Positions 1 to 10,530 of a stretch of 64,000 nucleotides of DNA are shown here, in pieces (positions within the stretch are counted from its first letter, which is position 1; each line of letters starts with the position of its first letter). A model generated the notes under the pieces. It was not told the origin of the DNA, ran no database searches, and saw only the letters and a program-made list of their open reading frames with translations. The stretch comes from Homarus americanus (Eukaryota; Arthropoda; Malacostraca; Decapoda; Nephropidae), in assembly GCF_018991925.1 (NCBI RefSeq), contig NW_024726235.1, positions 6,090,350 to 6,154,349 of the forward strand. Direction: 5' to 3'. Made by a program: the position numbers and the translations under genes.

Positions 1-121
1 GTAGTTTTGCTGAAACGTAATGTACAATATTTAATATTAAAATGCAAAAATAGCAATAAAAACGATTAATACACCCGTAATGTACTGGCTGGCATCTCCA
101 CTCGTCCCTGCTCCCGCGTCC

Positions 122-236
122 AAGGCCACCACTCCTCCCAACTCGCTCCCTCCGCTCCCTCCTTTACCTCCTCCACCTCCTCTGCCTCCTCTGCCTCCTC
201 CACCCCCTCTGCCGCCTCCACCTCCTCACCGTCACT
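122..236 (+). repeat. Pyrimidine-rich CTC/CCT low-complexity tract
   Basis: It is a run of CTCC/CTGCCTCCT-type trinucleotide repeats. It gives long proline-rich or glutamate-rich open frames on both strands that I regard as artefacts. It lies in the same decayed Tigger-like stretch as the transposase relic at 519-929 and may derive from the acidic tail region of that gene. Confidence 0.6.
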
Positions 237-518
237 ACTGCCGACAACGAACACAAATGTTTTGTGAATAACTGCACCTCCACTTCCTATGTACAGTACT
301 GAACTGTACTGTGCTGTGCATTTTTACAAACAAAAAACATGGCAAGAAAAGCTATTAAAAAAAAAAGAGATAAAAATTTCACTTTACTGTACAGTACCTA
401 TCCTCGGCGACAGGACGGGGGTCATTGGGCTCATCGTCACTCAATTCCATAACGGGTGGTGAAGTGGGGGCGACGGTGGATTCAGCTGCTTCCTCACTGC
501 CGCCAGTGATTGATGGTG

Positions 519-929
519 TTAAATCTCTCCTTCAGTGATCAAAGAACATGGTGATGGGGAGTTGTCGTCTCTTTCTTTCATTTCTTCCATGATGTTTTTG
601 TATGGAGCGAAAACGTCATCCATCCCTCGCATGAATTTCAGGGCACGCACCATGGAGGGGTCCATACTATAGGCCAGGTTTTTCAGTGCCTCAATATTCC
701 TGGTCATCTCCCCCAACTTCTCCAACGTTATTTCTTGGTGCTCTTCCTCATCCTCTTTCCCTTTCGCTTCCTCTTCCTTGCCTGAGTCTACTAACTCCTG
801 TAGATCCTCCTCGGTCAGCTCAGTGTCGTGCTCTTCAATTAGCTCCCTAATCTCGTCCTCTGCCATGTCCCGGAAGCCTTCAGCAGCCACTTTCCTTGAC
901 AGTGCCAGGGTCTTTCTGAATATTTTCAT
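519..929 (-). pseudogene. Tigger transposase C-terminal relic
   Basis: The minus strand has an open frame of 136 codons, MKIFRKTLALSRKVAAEGF... with the stretch DEIRELIEEHDTELTEEDLQ. That is the acidic helix found after the DDE domain of Tigger/TIGD-type proteins (typical form: EL-EEH-EELT-EDL-EL). It is followed by an acidic KEEEAKGKEDEEEHQE run and a segment resembling the tail of Tigger proteins (EALKNLAYSMDPS). The DNA-binding and catalytic DDE parts are absent. The frame stayed open by chance or recent truncation. It is not a functional gene. Confidence 0.7.
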
Positions 930-1094
930 TAAAATCCATCAAAATCATTTTCCTTGTCATCGTCTTAAGCACCAAACAGCTCCTCCCAGTCTTCTCCTTG
1001 AACAGGGCTAGAGGGTACGTGTTTTTCGAATCGTTTTCAATTAAAAAAATGTTACAGCACATGTATATTTTACCTAAACTGTGCCTGAATGAAT

Positions 1095-1833
1095 ATATTC
1101 TCAGAAATAAATAGTAGTTTTGCTGAAACGTGATGTATTTCAATGTAAAATAGGATAAAATACATGACGAAAACAAAAGACTTTACCTAACCTTCCAATG
1201 TTCAAGAGATGTTACTCGTTTTTTTAATAGTTTTCGGTTAAAATACTGTTATATTACAATGATATTATATTCATACTGTGCTTGATATACCACATTCACG
1301 GAAATGTAATATTTTTGCTGAAATGACGCACGTATTAGTGGAAAGTGGGATAAAATCGTGACGAAAACAATGACTTTCGCTTTCTTTTGTTCAAAAGATG
1401 TTACCGTAATCGCTTTTCGAATGGTTTTCAGTTAAAAACTGTTGCATCACAAGTGAATTAGGATAGAATATTATTGTAATACAACAGTTTTTTAACTGAA
1501 AACCATTCGAAAAGCGATTACGGTAACATCTTTTGAACGAAAGAAAGCGAGTCATTGCTTTCGTCACTTTCCACTGTAATACATACGTCATTTCAGCAAA
1601 ATATTACATTTCCATATTCTCAGAAATACATAGTAGTTTTGCTGAAACGTAATGCATTTCAATGTAAATTAGGATAACTACATGAAAACAAAAGACTTTA
1701 CCTAACCTTCCGATGTTCAAGATATGTTACTCGTTTTTTTAGTAGTTTTCGGTTAAAATACTCTTATATTAGTGATATTCTATTCAAACTGTGCTTGATA
1801 TAATACATTCACGGAAATGTAATATTTTTGCAA
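1095..1833. repeat. Two ~220-bp direct repeats flanking a long inverted repeat
   Basis: Copy 1 (about 1095-1319) and copy 2 (about 1614-1833) both run from TATTCTCAGAAATA through TAGTTTTGCTGAAACG, GACTTTACCTAACCTTCC and TACTCGTTTTTTTA to CACGGAAATGTAATATTTTT, with a modest number of differences. A third, partial copy of the start (GTAGTTTTGCTGAAACGTAA) opens the window at position 1. A diverged piece lies at 1021-1100. Confidence 0.85.
1301..1612. repeat. Foldback (long inverted repeat), ~130-144-bp arms
   Basis: The left arm (1301-1444, GAAATGTAATATTTTTGCTG ... GTTAAAAACTGTTG) is the near-exact reverse complement of the right arm (1482-1612, CAACAGTTTTTTAACTG ... AAAATATTACATTTC). About 37 bp separate the arms. 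The TTGTTCAAAAGATGTTACCG and CGGTAACATCTTTTGAAC segments pair perfectly. Confidence 0.9.
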
Positions 1834-2965
1834 CTACAATGCTGATGTCAACACAAGCGTGGTTACAGCAAGACTGACTGAGTGAGGGAGAGCTATGCGT
1901 GTGTGTGTGAGGTTGCGGGAGCGGGCGGTGTTCGGTGCCGCGCGCGAGTTGAATGGCGCGCGATTTGAATGTACTTCAATTACTTCAATGTACAGAATAT
2001 TCCTCCGGCGGGGCAATCCGCGTATTTGCAAATCCGTGTATTATAAACCCGCGTATGTTAAGGGCCAACTGTAGTACCCAAGTTCACGGTTCCCAAGTAC
2101 GCGTCACTCCGTTGGCATCAATTATCCACATAATTTTGGAGATCACTGTATACTTATGAAACATTTGTTAAAAATTTGATTTCACCTTATTTATGAAATT
2201 ATTTAACCTTACAAATTATTTAAGGTTACTTAAAGTCATTTGGGGTTGGTGTATTGATGAGGTGCAAGCTACCTTACCACACACTTGCTCACTCATTTCA
2301 GTGAAAGTGGTTTATTGAGACGTGCTCACCACTTTTCTTACGACGTAACTTTTAATTTCACGTCCATCCCATAGCTACTACGCTTCCTTTTAGCCACTAC
2401 ACCACCTTGCTTTGGCTACAAAAATAGTCCACCAATGTCACCAAAGACACAGCAAAGTTGATAGTTATAGTTCTTGGAGCCTTTCAAATAATGCTTGTGG
2501 ACACAGGCGACTAGTACTGAGCATGCGTAGTGTGGGTGAGAAGGATTACCTTTAAGAGAATGGGAGATGGGCGGGAATTTCAATCGCTCAAACACTTACC
2601 GGTATGCTCCCAAAGATTGACGGATTTCAGCCATGGAATCCTCTTAACTGCAGGGACTTTTTACGTGTATATCCCCAGTTATTTGACCACATAACTGTGA
2701 AACCATTTATAATGAAGACACTGGTAACGAGGATCCCCTGTTTATCTTTAATTCTTTGGCTCAATATTGCGACACAGCCAATTTATTTTTTGTGTGAAAC
2801 CAACTACATTCTGCGTAAAATTGGTTGTTCTTTAACTTAAATAAAAATTGAAAGGGGGAGAAAGAAGGCATATTTTCAAGGAAGTTAAGTTATGCATTAT
2901 AGTTTTCAACAAAAACAACTTGTATTTTACCCAACAAAAAATTAGTAAACACAATAAATGTTATA

Positions 2966-3571
2966 CAGTATAGTCTGGATTTACTTGGTTTTTGTTTACG
3001 CGTTTGGTCATTTACAAGGTGCCTTGCCAGAATGAAATGTTTTAATTACGTGGTAAATTTCATCATTTATGTGGGAAGCGGCGCGGGCAGGGTGCGCACA
3101 AGGTCGCCCAGTCATCAAAACATTACCGAGTTCTTCACCCGCCACCCACCACAGCCGGCCCAAGTCAGTGATAGTGAGGATATGGTTTGACAAAAAGGCC
3201 CTGCAAGCCTCTGTGGTGGATAGTGATACAATTGATACAAGTGATACAGGTGAGGGCCAATAAGTTGCCCTCTGCCTCGGAACCAACCCCCCATCCCCGT
3301 GTGCCCAGCCATCTTTTCTACTAACGTAAGTGTTAAAAAACCTAATATTATTGATATTTCTCTTATATATTTATTGTGTGTGCATACCATCATAAAATTA
3401 AGATGTTTTTTTACTATAACGTACGTATTGTGTAGGAAAAAGTGGAGTTTGGGAGTCGGCCCAGTCTCTTATTTCAATTAATCCCATATGTTCTGTTATT
3501 TCGTTTACGCGTTTCTCGTTTTATGCAGACCCCCACGGGTTCAATTGACCGCGTAAATGCAGACTGTACTG
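2966..3571. mobile_element. Tigger-type MITE
   Basis: The left end CAGTATAGTCTGGATTTAC (after TA at 2964-2965) pairs with a right end that reads CAGTACAGTCTGCATTTAC on the minus strand and stops at 3571. The target duplication has decayed on the right (CA). The interior shares GGGATTAAT and AAAAGTGGAGTTTGGG segments with the elements at 10531, 19655 and 27863, so it belongs to repeat family B. Confidence 0.75.
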
Positions 3572-3624
3572 CACAACAAAAAAGCAGAAATTTTTAAGCT
3601 TTACATTGGTGAAATAAAATTTGG

Positions 3625-3682
<58 letters not shown>
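3625..3682. repeat. (TAA)n microsatellite
   Basis: There are about 19 ATA/TAA trinucleotide units. It accounts for the poly-Asn open frame here. Confidence 0.95.
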
Positions 3683-3683
<1 letters not shown>

Positions 3684-4411
3684 GCTGATAAATTGAAGAA
3701 AAATGGAATTATGGGAATTGTTTCCCAAATTACTTACTGTACTTTTTTAGTTCAAGCCATTAATTTTATAATTTGTTTGTGTTATTCCATTGGTTATTAT
3801 AAGTCTAGGTATGTTATAGTGGTTTTAGAATTTTGCTAGCATATACAGTTTGGCCTTCAATTAAAGGGCTCTAGCAAGCTATCTTTCCCATCTGGTGATG
3901 GCAGGTGAGAGCTGGATTTATCACTGGACCTTGGAATGAAAGATAGAATTATGGAAGTATAGTAGCCAAACTGTCCTACCCCCAAGTTTAGAAGTCAGCC
4001 CTCTGCTGGTACGGTTTTGAGGAATGCTGACTAGAGGTATGCTCCTGCCTGCTACTTGTCATTACGTACTGTACTCTGATCCATGAATCCATGTGATTTC
4101 AAGCAACACTTCCTACAGCCTAGATCTGGTCACGAGCAACTATTATCTATTTTAAAACTTGAGTCCCACCTCCAAGGGAGCCTCATTCAGGATGCTGGGG
4201 AGCTGAAGGAGGCTTGAGTGTAGGTGTACTGTAGTTGGAAAACTTCTATAAAATTGTCATGATTAGGTTGAGGACACGAAGTCAATGGAGACATTATTGA
4301 AATAAGAGTTGTAATTCTGCCTGTGTATTATAAACCTGGTTTGCAAATTTTTTGGCCACCCCTTGTATGTTTATATGTGATATTTAAAGATAAAAGAGTG
4401 TTGTTTTACAG

Positions 4412-4552
4412 TACCTGATGAAATCCTGCAAGAACCTGAAAGGAGGACTGCAGGAAGTTGCAGAACAACTAGAACTGGAGCGTGTGGGCCCTCAGCATCA
4501 AGCTGGGTCAGATTCACTTCTTACAGGTGCAGCCTTCTTCAAAATGAAAGAG
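4412..4552 (+). CDS. CNOT7: CNOT7/CNOT8-like CCR4-NOT deadenylase, penultimate coding exon
   Basis: This 141-bp exon encodes 47 residues that read as the C-terminal part of the CAF1/POP2 DEDD-type deadenylase, the subunit of the CCR4-NOT complex that shortens mRNA poly(A) tails. It begins [12 protein letters not shown] and contains [12 protein letters not shown] followed by [14 protein letters not shown]. In the animal family the His of QHQAG and the Asp of GSDS belong to the exonuclease active site (DEDDh motif). It is preceded by a good acceptor (TTGTTTTACAG) and followed by GTGTGTGTGT. Both boundaries fall between codons (phase 0), and the frame continues directly into the exon at 38489. 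Earlier exons, up to ...YDVK, must lie upstream of the window. The symbol could equally be CNOT8, because many invertebrates have a single gene for both. Confidence 0.93.
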
Positions 4553-6960
4553 GTGTGTGTGTGTAAATGATTGAAAATTTCTTATAAAAATAATTTCTCT
4601 GTGCTTTCATGTACTGCTGTAATATAGAGTTTATTCTTCACTTCATAAAAATTTCTTAATATGTCCAGTAAAATATATAATATACAGTACTGCTGCACTA
4701 CCAAGTTTAGTCTATATGCCTTCTTTTTGCTGGATTGATTGTAATAAATATATTGCATGTGTGTCCAAAGTTAGTTTGATGTTTATTTGGAAAAGAAAGG
4801 CAGCTTCCTTGTGGTTGTACTTATTGGGTAATGGGCATGCTTCAGTGTTATTTTTCCATATTTCTAAACTGTGACTGAACCTCAAAAATCCATTATTGTA
4901 CTGTATTTTCTGTTTTTGGTTAGAGGCTTGTTGTAATGAAATGTCTGTTGATGATTAAAGCTGGTAAATGCATGATATTTTTGTGCAGTATATTAATGCC
5001 AGGGGAGCCATATTGCTTTGGGAATGCCCTAAAGGTTGTCTCGACTGCATGTTTGTAAATACAGGTAGTAAAGGAAGAAGTTCTTATATTAAAAGTTTAA
5101 AGCTAAAGCTCTCTTCTGGTGGAACCACAGGCTTAATGTAGTCTGATTTAAGTTTGATTTGGCTCAACGTTATCATATTACAATTGAAGTGAATAACATT
5201 CTGTCATCATAATCACTGGAAATTTGAATTACTTTTTGGGGTGATAGAATTTTAAGATCATATTTTTTTTACATTTGAATTTACATTATTTCCATTTTCA
5301 TCATAGGTCTGTAGGAACGTAACCCTGTGAATTGGGCTGGAACTGTTGTATTGACCTATTGAATGTTTAGGAGAATCTTATATACTTCCATAGTGTCACC
5401 TATACTAAAACTGGGAATTCCTCTGGGGGATTGCAAGTAACAAAATTAATTGAGTTTATCTTGTTTTCTTGACTGTCTAAATAGGTGTCACTAGTTGTGA
5501 TAGTTTCCCACAAGCCTGAATTAATGCCCTTATCCTCCTGTATTGGTGAACCATTTCACTTGATTTTGTTATTTTTACTTTGTTCCTCAGGGATTTATAA
5601 GAACTTAATAACATTAGGTTCATTATATTCAAATGGTTCTCTGTCTAGTGTCATTAGGTATTCTTTCACTTGCACCATGAATATGTATTTTATAATATAT
5701 GACATAAAGTGTATGACTTTTACATTCAAAGACTTTTATTTGTACTGTATTTTGAAACATTGAGGGACTCTTTAATTCTTTCCAGGTGGTTGTTATTGAT
5801 AAAGTTGTATAGTTTTCTTTCACGTTGTGCCTTTCACAATGTTTTCTCTTTTGATTGTTGTGATTGTTAGTATGACCGTTGGGAAGCCTTTTACTATCTT
5901 AAACATATCTTGTTGGGGAAATTTACAGGACTTCACAGACTTGGTATTGGTAATCAAACCACAACTTGTGGAATTGAATGGATTGTTTAATAGAAATCCG
6001 TAAAAACTGAAAGAATATAAAATTTCTCTTAGAATATAAAATTTGATGACTTATCAGTTTCTACTTAGACAGAGTGTTGCTTTATAAATACTGTACTACT
6101 GTATTCTACATCTAAATTGATGAATATTCTTATTTCTGATACATTACCTTTACTATGCATATGAAGCTATGCAGACCACAACTACGCTAAAACCACCACA
6201 GCCAAAACCGTTGTCTTTATCCCATTGTCTTCCCACACATATTGCATTTTGTGTTCGATGCCAGGAAGCATGAAACAATACTACTGTAGTTTGTAGGGTT
6301 GAACAAATTATTTATGTAAAAGATTGTCAACCGAAAGTTCGTGGTGATGGCAGACAAGGCAAAGTTCCTCCTCGAAATTGGTCGACATTGTCAAAGACCT
6401 CACAAAACCACTAGATACAGGTGGTCACAGGCGATGATGATGACAGCGAGGAACTCATGGATTACGTGTCTGCAGTGTAGTGACTCCCACCATGTGACAG
6501 AGATAGTGATACGTGATTATTGTGCCTTACTAATCCTGTGTGTTCCCACACGACAACCACCGTGCCACACCCACCATGCACACCACCCAAAGAGTTATGT
6601 GTATGCATTTATGCCTGAATGTAATCCTGTGTGTGTGTATATATATATTATTTTACATTTGTTTGTACAGGTATCCACCACCTTACAGAAACTCAGGTTG
6701 CAGAAATTTATTTACCCATTATGAAATTTGTAAATTATGACCACGAAATTCAGGATACGGCCAATAAATTCAACCTTACGGAAATGGGTTAAATTTTAAC
6801 GCTAAAATCGCGAAATAGAAAAAAAAATTCAGACATATAGTAATTTTTATGCTGTGGATTTCTTGGTGTTTGCTACCAACAAGTATGGGGACGCAGCACA
6901 CCCACGCCGCTGGAATTAGTTATTTTATATCTCCCAGCATGTATGCTTGATCTCTCTTGG

Positions 6961-7110
6961 TGGCCATCAAGTGCAAGTGAAAGCAATGGTGCTAAAAGAT
7001 CCTATAAAGGAATTTCGTTGGATGTAAAACTTGATGTTTTATGGAGTTTGATGTGGAAGAAAAAATTAGCCAGATTGCAAAACATTAGGGCTTGCTACAT
7101 CTCCCAGTAA
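6961..7110 (+). pseudogene. Tigger transposase N-terminal relic
   Basis: Read from about 6961 the frame gives SSASESNGAKRSYKGISLDV followed by KLDVL. This resembles the start of a Tigger/CENP-B-type transposase, where a basic KR-S-K segment leads into the first helix-turn-helix (I-L--KL-VL). The start codon is degenerate (TGGCCATCA in place of an ATG-initiated Ala-Ser-Ser). One frameshift after KLDVL moves the continuation FDVEEKISQIAK to another frame. No DDE domain follows. It is a decayed, internally deleted copy, and its termini are not clear. Confidence 0.55.
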
Positions 7111-7179
7111 TTTCCATTGTATCACCTAACCTCACGCAGCACTCATCATCGTTTGTGGTGAGTTAAATTCACGTGTTTT

Positions 7180-7600
7180 GTGTATTTATCATATTACAGT
7201 AATATCTCTGTTAGCCAGATTCCCTGCGAGATGTGTCATTTAGACTCGTGGAAAGTACCACACTGTCTTGTCTGTAACACACAGCTCCATTCACACCCAT
7301 GTCATATAGATCGTTTTTCTTTTCTTTTTAATATATTAAATCAAACTTTTAGATAAAGTATTCAGGATTGTTTTGTTGAAAAAATGGTGTGTCTAACTTA
7401 AATAGAACTGACTTTATTAAACTCTGATATCAACATTTCTTACTTTTTATAAAAGAATGGAATTCCCATCATTATATCATATCAAAATATTTTGTTTAAG
7501 GATATCTTTTTGGAAACTTCTCATAGAGAATATGTTGAGGATCATTATGTTATCAAATTCATCTCCCTATCACAATTAGCAGATGCTTGAGTGAGGTAGG
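7180..7600 (+). repeat. Repeat family D copy
   Basis: It shares long stretches with 24690-25140 and 35560-36240: TCTAACTTAA-TAGAACTGA, then CATCA-TATATCAT, TTTTGTTTAAGGAT, GAGAATATGTT and CAAATTCATCTC. It opens next to ACAGTAATATCTCTGTTAGC, a terminus like those of family C. Confidence 0.65.
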
Positions 7601-7712
7601 AGGAAAGTCAGCCTAAAGAAAACTGACAGTGCTACCCTCTCCCCACACTCCAAAAAGGCTCGCTTCCCACCTGCCCCAGCCTCCCTTCAACACCACCCAC
7701 ACACCCCGACAT

Positions 7713-7733
7713 CACACACACACACACACACAC
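7713..7733. repeat. (CA)n microsatellite
   Basis: A run of about 10 CA units inside a C-rich stretch. Confidence 0.9.
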
Positions 7734-7764
7734 CAATTGAAAATTTTTCCAGAATTTTTTTTTC

Positions 7765-7846
7765 AAATTTCAATTCCGGCTATTGGAGAGTTACCGTTAA
7801 GAGGGATTCCGGCTCACAGAGATATTTCTGTATTACTATACCTTTA
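7765..7846. repeat. Repeat family C terminus
   Basis: AATTCCGGCTATTGGAGAGT and GGGATTCCGGCTCACAGAGA, ending ...TTTCTGTA, match the terminus of the family C element at 22684-23159 (AATTCCGGTTATCAGAGAG, GATTCTGGCTACCGGAGATA). Confidence 0.6.
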
Positions 7847-8053
7847 TTTCCAACACATGTATTACCATATCTTTACAACATGCTCTTAAAATCCGCGAGG
7901 GTTTGGGTCTCAAAATGGCCACGAATTGCCAAATCCACGAATATCATTTGCTTAACCGGGGGGGGGGGATGGGTTATATTTTTCGTATGTACGTAATTTT
8001 TATTTTTATATATATATTTATTTATTTTTATTTTGTTAACATTATTTTAAGTA

Positions 8054-8756
8054 CAGGTACCTCGCATTTTACACTCATTTGATTTAAGCGTTTTTTGAAT
8101 ACAGTAGAACGTCGATTTAAAGCTATTCAATTTAAGATTATTGATATAAAGCAACACCCACAATTGGGGACAATGTTTTAATTTAAAACAAATCTTTCTC
8201 ATTTTGCGCGAGTCAATCTGGTGCATCATATTTTAAAATTCGCGCCTAAAATTTCTCTGGGCACTCTACACTGTCCTAAGGCCAAAGCTGTACTGTACAT
8301 GTACTCAAAATAATGTACTAAATGATTACTAAAATTTTTGTCTAGTGCAAGCTATAGCATGATTATATTCAAATTAATCACTCTCTTATAAGAATTCCAG
8401 CAATGTAAATTATGTTCTCTCCGGTCACTTCTGTGACATTTTATAAACTAAAAACAAAACCTCAATCTAAAGGACATAAATAAACAAATATATACTTCAC
8501 TAGACCTTCGGCGCAACTGTCAAACATGTCACTGTCACTTCCCTCCCTCCCTCCCTCCTTCCCTCCCTTTCTCCCTCCCTCCCTGGTTTAAGTGAGAGCA
8601 CTGTTTGTACCCTGTACGGTATATGATGGTTCCCCTAACCTGTACCATTTACATGTACTAAATATTCTTATGGGAAAATTATGTTTAATTTACGCGTTTT
8701 TTAATTAAGCGGTGATTTTCAAGAATGTAACCCACGCGTAAAATGAGACATGGGTG
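8054..8756. mobile_element. Tigger-type MITE
   Basis: The left end CAGGTACCTCGCATTTTAC (after TA) pairs with a right end that reads CACCCATGTCTCATTTTACG on the minus strand, followed by TA at 8757-8758. The interior carries family B sequence (GAATTCCAGCAATGTAAATT) and a CCCT-rich tract at about 8533-8585. Its right TA is directly followed by the terminus of another element at 8759. Confidence 0.6.
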
Positions 8757-8758
8757 TA

Positions 8759-9618
8759 CAGTGAACCCTCGAAGATCCTAACTAAACGGAGGGACCACCT
8801 GTTTGAAAAAGCTGATTGTCCTTATCTTCCAGCAAATGTACTAAATGTATGAAAATGATAAATAATGATGTAAAAAACATAAAAAATACAGTACCATATT
8901 TTATGGCTTATAAGATGCATGGCCATATAAGACAGCCCCCATCTTAGCATTGAGTATTTAGGAGAAATTTTTTTTGTGTGTATTTTCCTCCTGTAGCCAC
9001 AGTTTTCTTAAAATAATATACAGTCTCTCCTCGACTTACGACATATTTGGCTTACGACAACCCGGACATACAATGGCCATGGTCGTATAAAATATTTTTC
9101 ACAATACGTATTTTCGAGTCCCGACGTTAGTGATCGCACTGTGTACTGACATAATTTTCGTTTGTAATTCCCTTTAAAATGGCTAGCAAGCATAAAAGTG
9201 AGAGTTCTTGTGGTGCTGAGAAGAAAAAGAGACACCCATTTTAGAATTTCTATGTATTATTTTCGCCTTTTCGACTTACGACCTGGTCGTCGGGATGGAA
9301 CCCCGTCGTAAGTAGAGGAGAGACTGTATACAGTACCAGTAAATGTGAGGAATAAATAAAAGTAATACCAGTAAATAAGTTACAACAAAACTACTGCATT
9401 GCCAAACCAGTAAATAAAAGCCAAATGAGAGTTTCACGCAGTTGCCATTTGCATATACTCCCTGCTTCGCCATAGCAACAAAACCAGCGAGGACGCTTTC
9501 TCCACTAATTCCCTAACAATGCTCCCCCCATCCACACGCCTCACCACCTCCCCTCCCACACTAAGCCAACTGACTTATGTGCCCTTAGGACAGTTATTTC
9601 TTTTACTTTTTTTTCACA
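8759..9618 (+). mobile_element. Repeat family A copy 1, split by a MITE
   Basis: It starts CAGTGAACCCTCGAAGATCC after TA. It contains TACCATATTTTATGGCTTAT (about 8892), CTCCTGTAGCCACAGTTTTC, AAATGTGAGGAATAAAT, CATATACTCCCTGCTTCGCC and a 3' part TATTTCTTTTACTTT-TTTCACAATAT. The same order of blocks appears at 29893-30480 and, inverted, at 36540-37224. Its right part is cut by the LINE 3' end near 9618. Confidence 0.7.
9021..9326 (+). mobile_element. 306-bp Tigger deletion derivative retaining the transposase start
   Basis: The perfect-looking ends CAGTCTCTCCTCGACTTACG and (minus strand) CAGTCTCTCCTCTACTTACG are flanked by TA at 9019-9020 and 9327-9328. An ATG at 9179 opens MASKHKSESSCGAEKKKR, stopping at 9244. 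This looks like the N-terminus of a Tigger transposase (Met-Ala-Ser-Lys plus a basic run), so the element is the autonomous copy with everything after the first ~20 codons deleted. The 29893-30480 copy of family A has the uninterrupted site. Confidence 0.88.
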
Positions 9619-10530
9619 ATATAAGAATGGAGGAAACTGCAGTGGGCCTATTGGCCCATACTGGGCAGTCCCATTTACACCCAACCCCAATTGCTCATAT
9701 GAGCATCCAACCTATGTTTGAAGCTATCCAGCGTATTCGAGTTAATGATGATATTTGGTAACTTGTTCTATTCATCCACTACTCTGTTACCAAACCAGTG
9801 TTTACCTATTTCGCGCCTAAATCTAAATTTGTCTAATTTAAAACCATTGTTACGAGTTCACTCCTGGTTGGATAGTTTGAGTACCTTTGTAATGTCCCCT
9901 TTGTTCAGCCCTGACTTCCATTTATACACCTCTATCATATTGCCTCTCACTCTACGTCTCTCAAGGGAGTGCAAATTAAGATGCTTTAACCTGTCTCAGT
10001 ACTCAAGGTTCCTAATGCCCGGGATTAGCCTTGTCATTCTCCTCTGAATTCTTTCCAAGGATTCTATATCCATGCTGTAATAAGGTGACCAGAATTGAAC
10101 TGCGTAATCCAAGTGAGGTCTCACAAGCGCAATATATAGTTTTAGGATGACCTCGCTAGTCTTGTAACTAACACTCCTTTGTATGAACCCAGTACTTTAT
10201 TAGCCTTGTTTCGAGCAAATACACATTGTTTACTTGGCTTAAGGTTCCTACTTATCATTGCTCCTAAATCTCTCTCGCAGTCGGATTTCTCAATGGCATC
10301 GTTGTTCATATGGTAACTGGTTTCCCTGTTTACATCTCCTATACTGAGTACTTTACATTTGTCCATGTTGAATTTCATCTGCCATTTTTCAGACCATTCG
10401 AAAATTTTTTTTAGATTTTCCTGTAGTTTTGTGGAGTCCTCGTCAGATTTAATAACACTTCCTATTTTGGTGTCATCAGCAAATATACTTATGTTGCTGT
10501 CTATGCCGATATCTATGTCGTTTATGTATA

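Larger units (their letters stand above)
1..2071 (-). mobile_element. Decayed Tigger-family element, 5' terminus at 2071
   Basis: The right edge reads ...TTAAGGGCCAACTG followed by TA. On the minus strand this is the Tigger-type terminus CAGTTGGCCCTTAACATACG with a TA target site. The only coding relic is the transposase C-terminus at 519-929, on the same strand. The other end is outside the window. The interior is scrambled by tandem and inverted repeats (1095-1833), so this is either one heavily rearranged copy or several adjacent ones. Confidence 0.5.

Noticed and set aside
66..271. Overlapping acidic (minus) and proline-rich (plus) frames
   Set aside because: Both are products of one CTC/CCT low-complexity tract.
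3621..3839. Open frame starting with about 19 Asn codons
   Set aside because: The Asn run is the (TAA)n microsatellite and the rest has no motif.
1..4411. Searched for earlier exons of the CNOT7-like gene
   Set aside because: No match to the family's preceding residues was seen on the plus strand; they probably lie upstream of the window.
9718..10047. 109-codon plus-strand frame, and others antisense to the LINE (10359, 11328, 11733, 13025, 14438, 14842)
   Set aside because: The minus strand carries LINE ORF1/ORF2 with family motifs, so the plus-strand frames are shadows.
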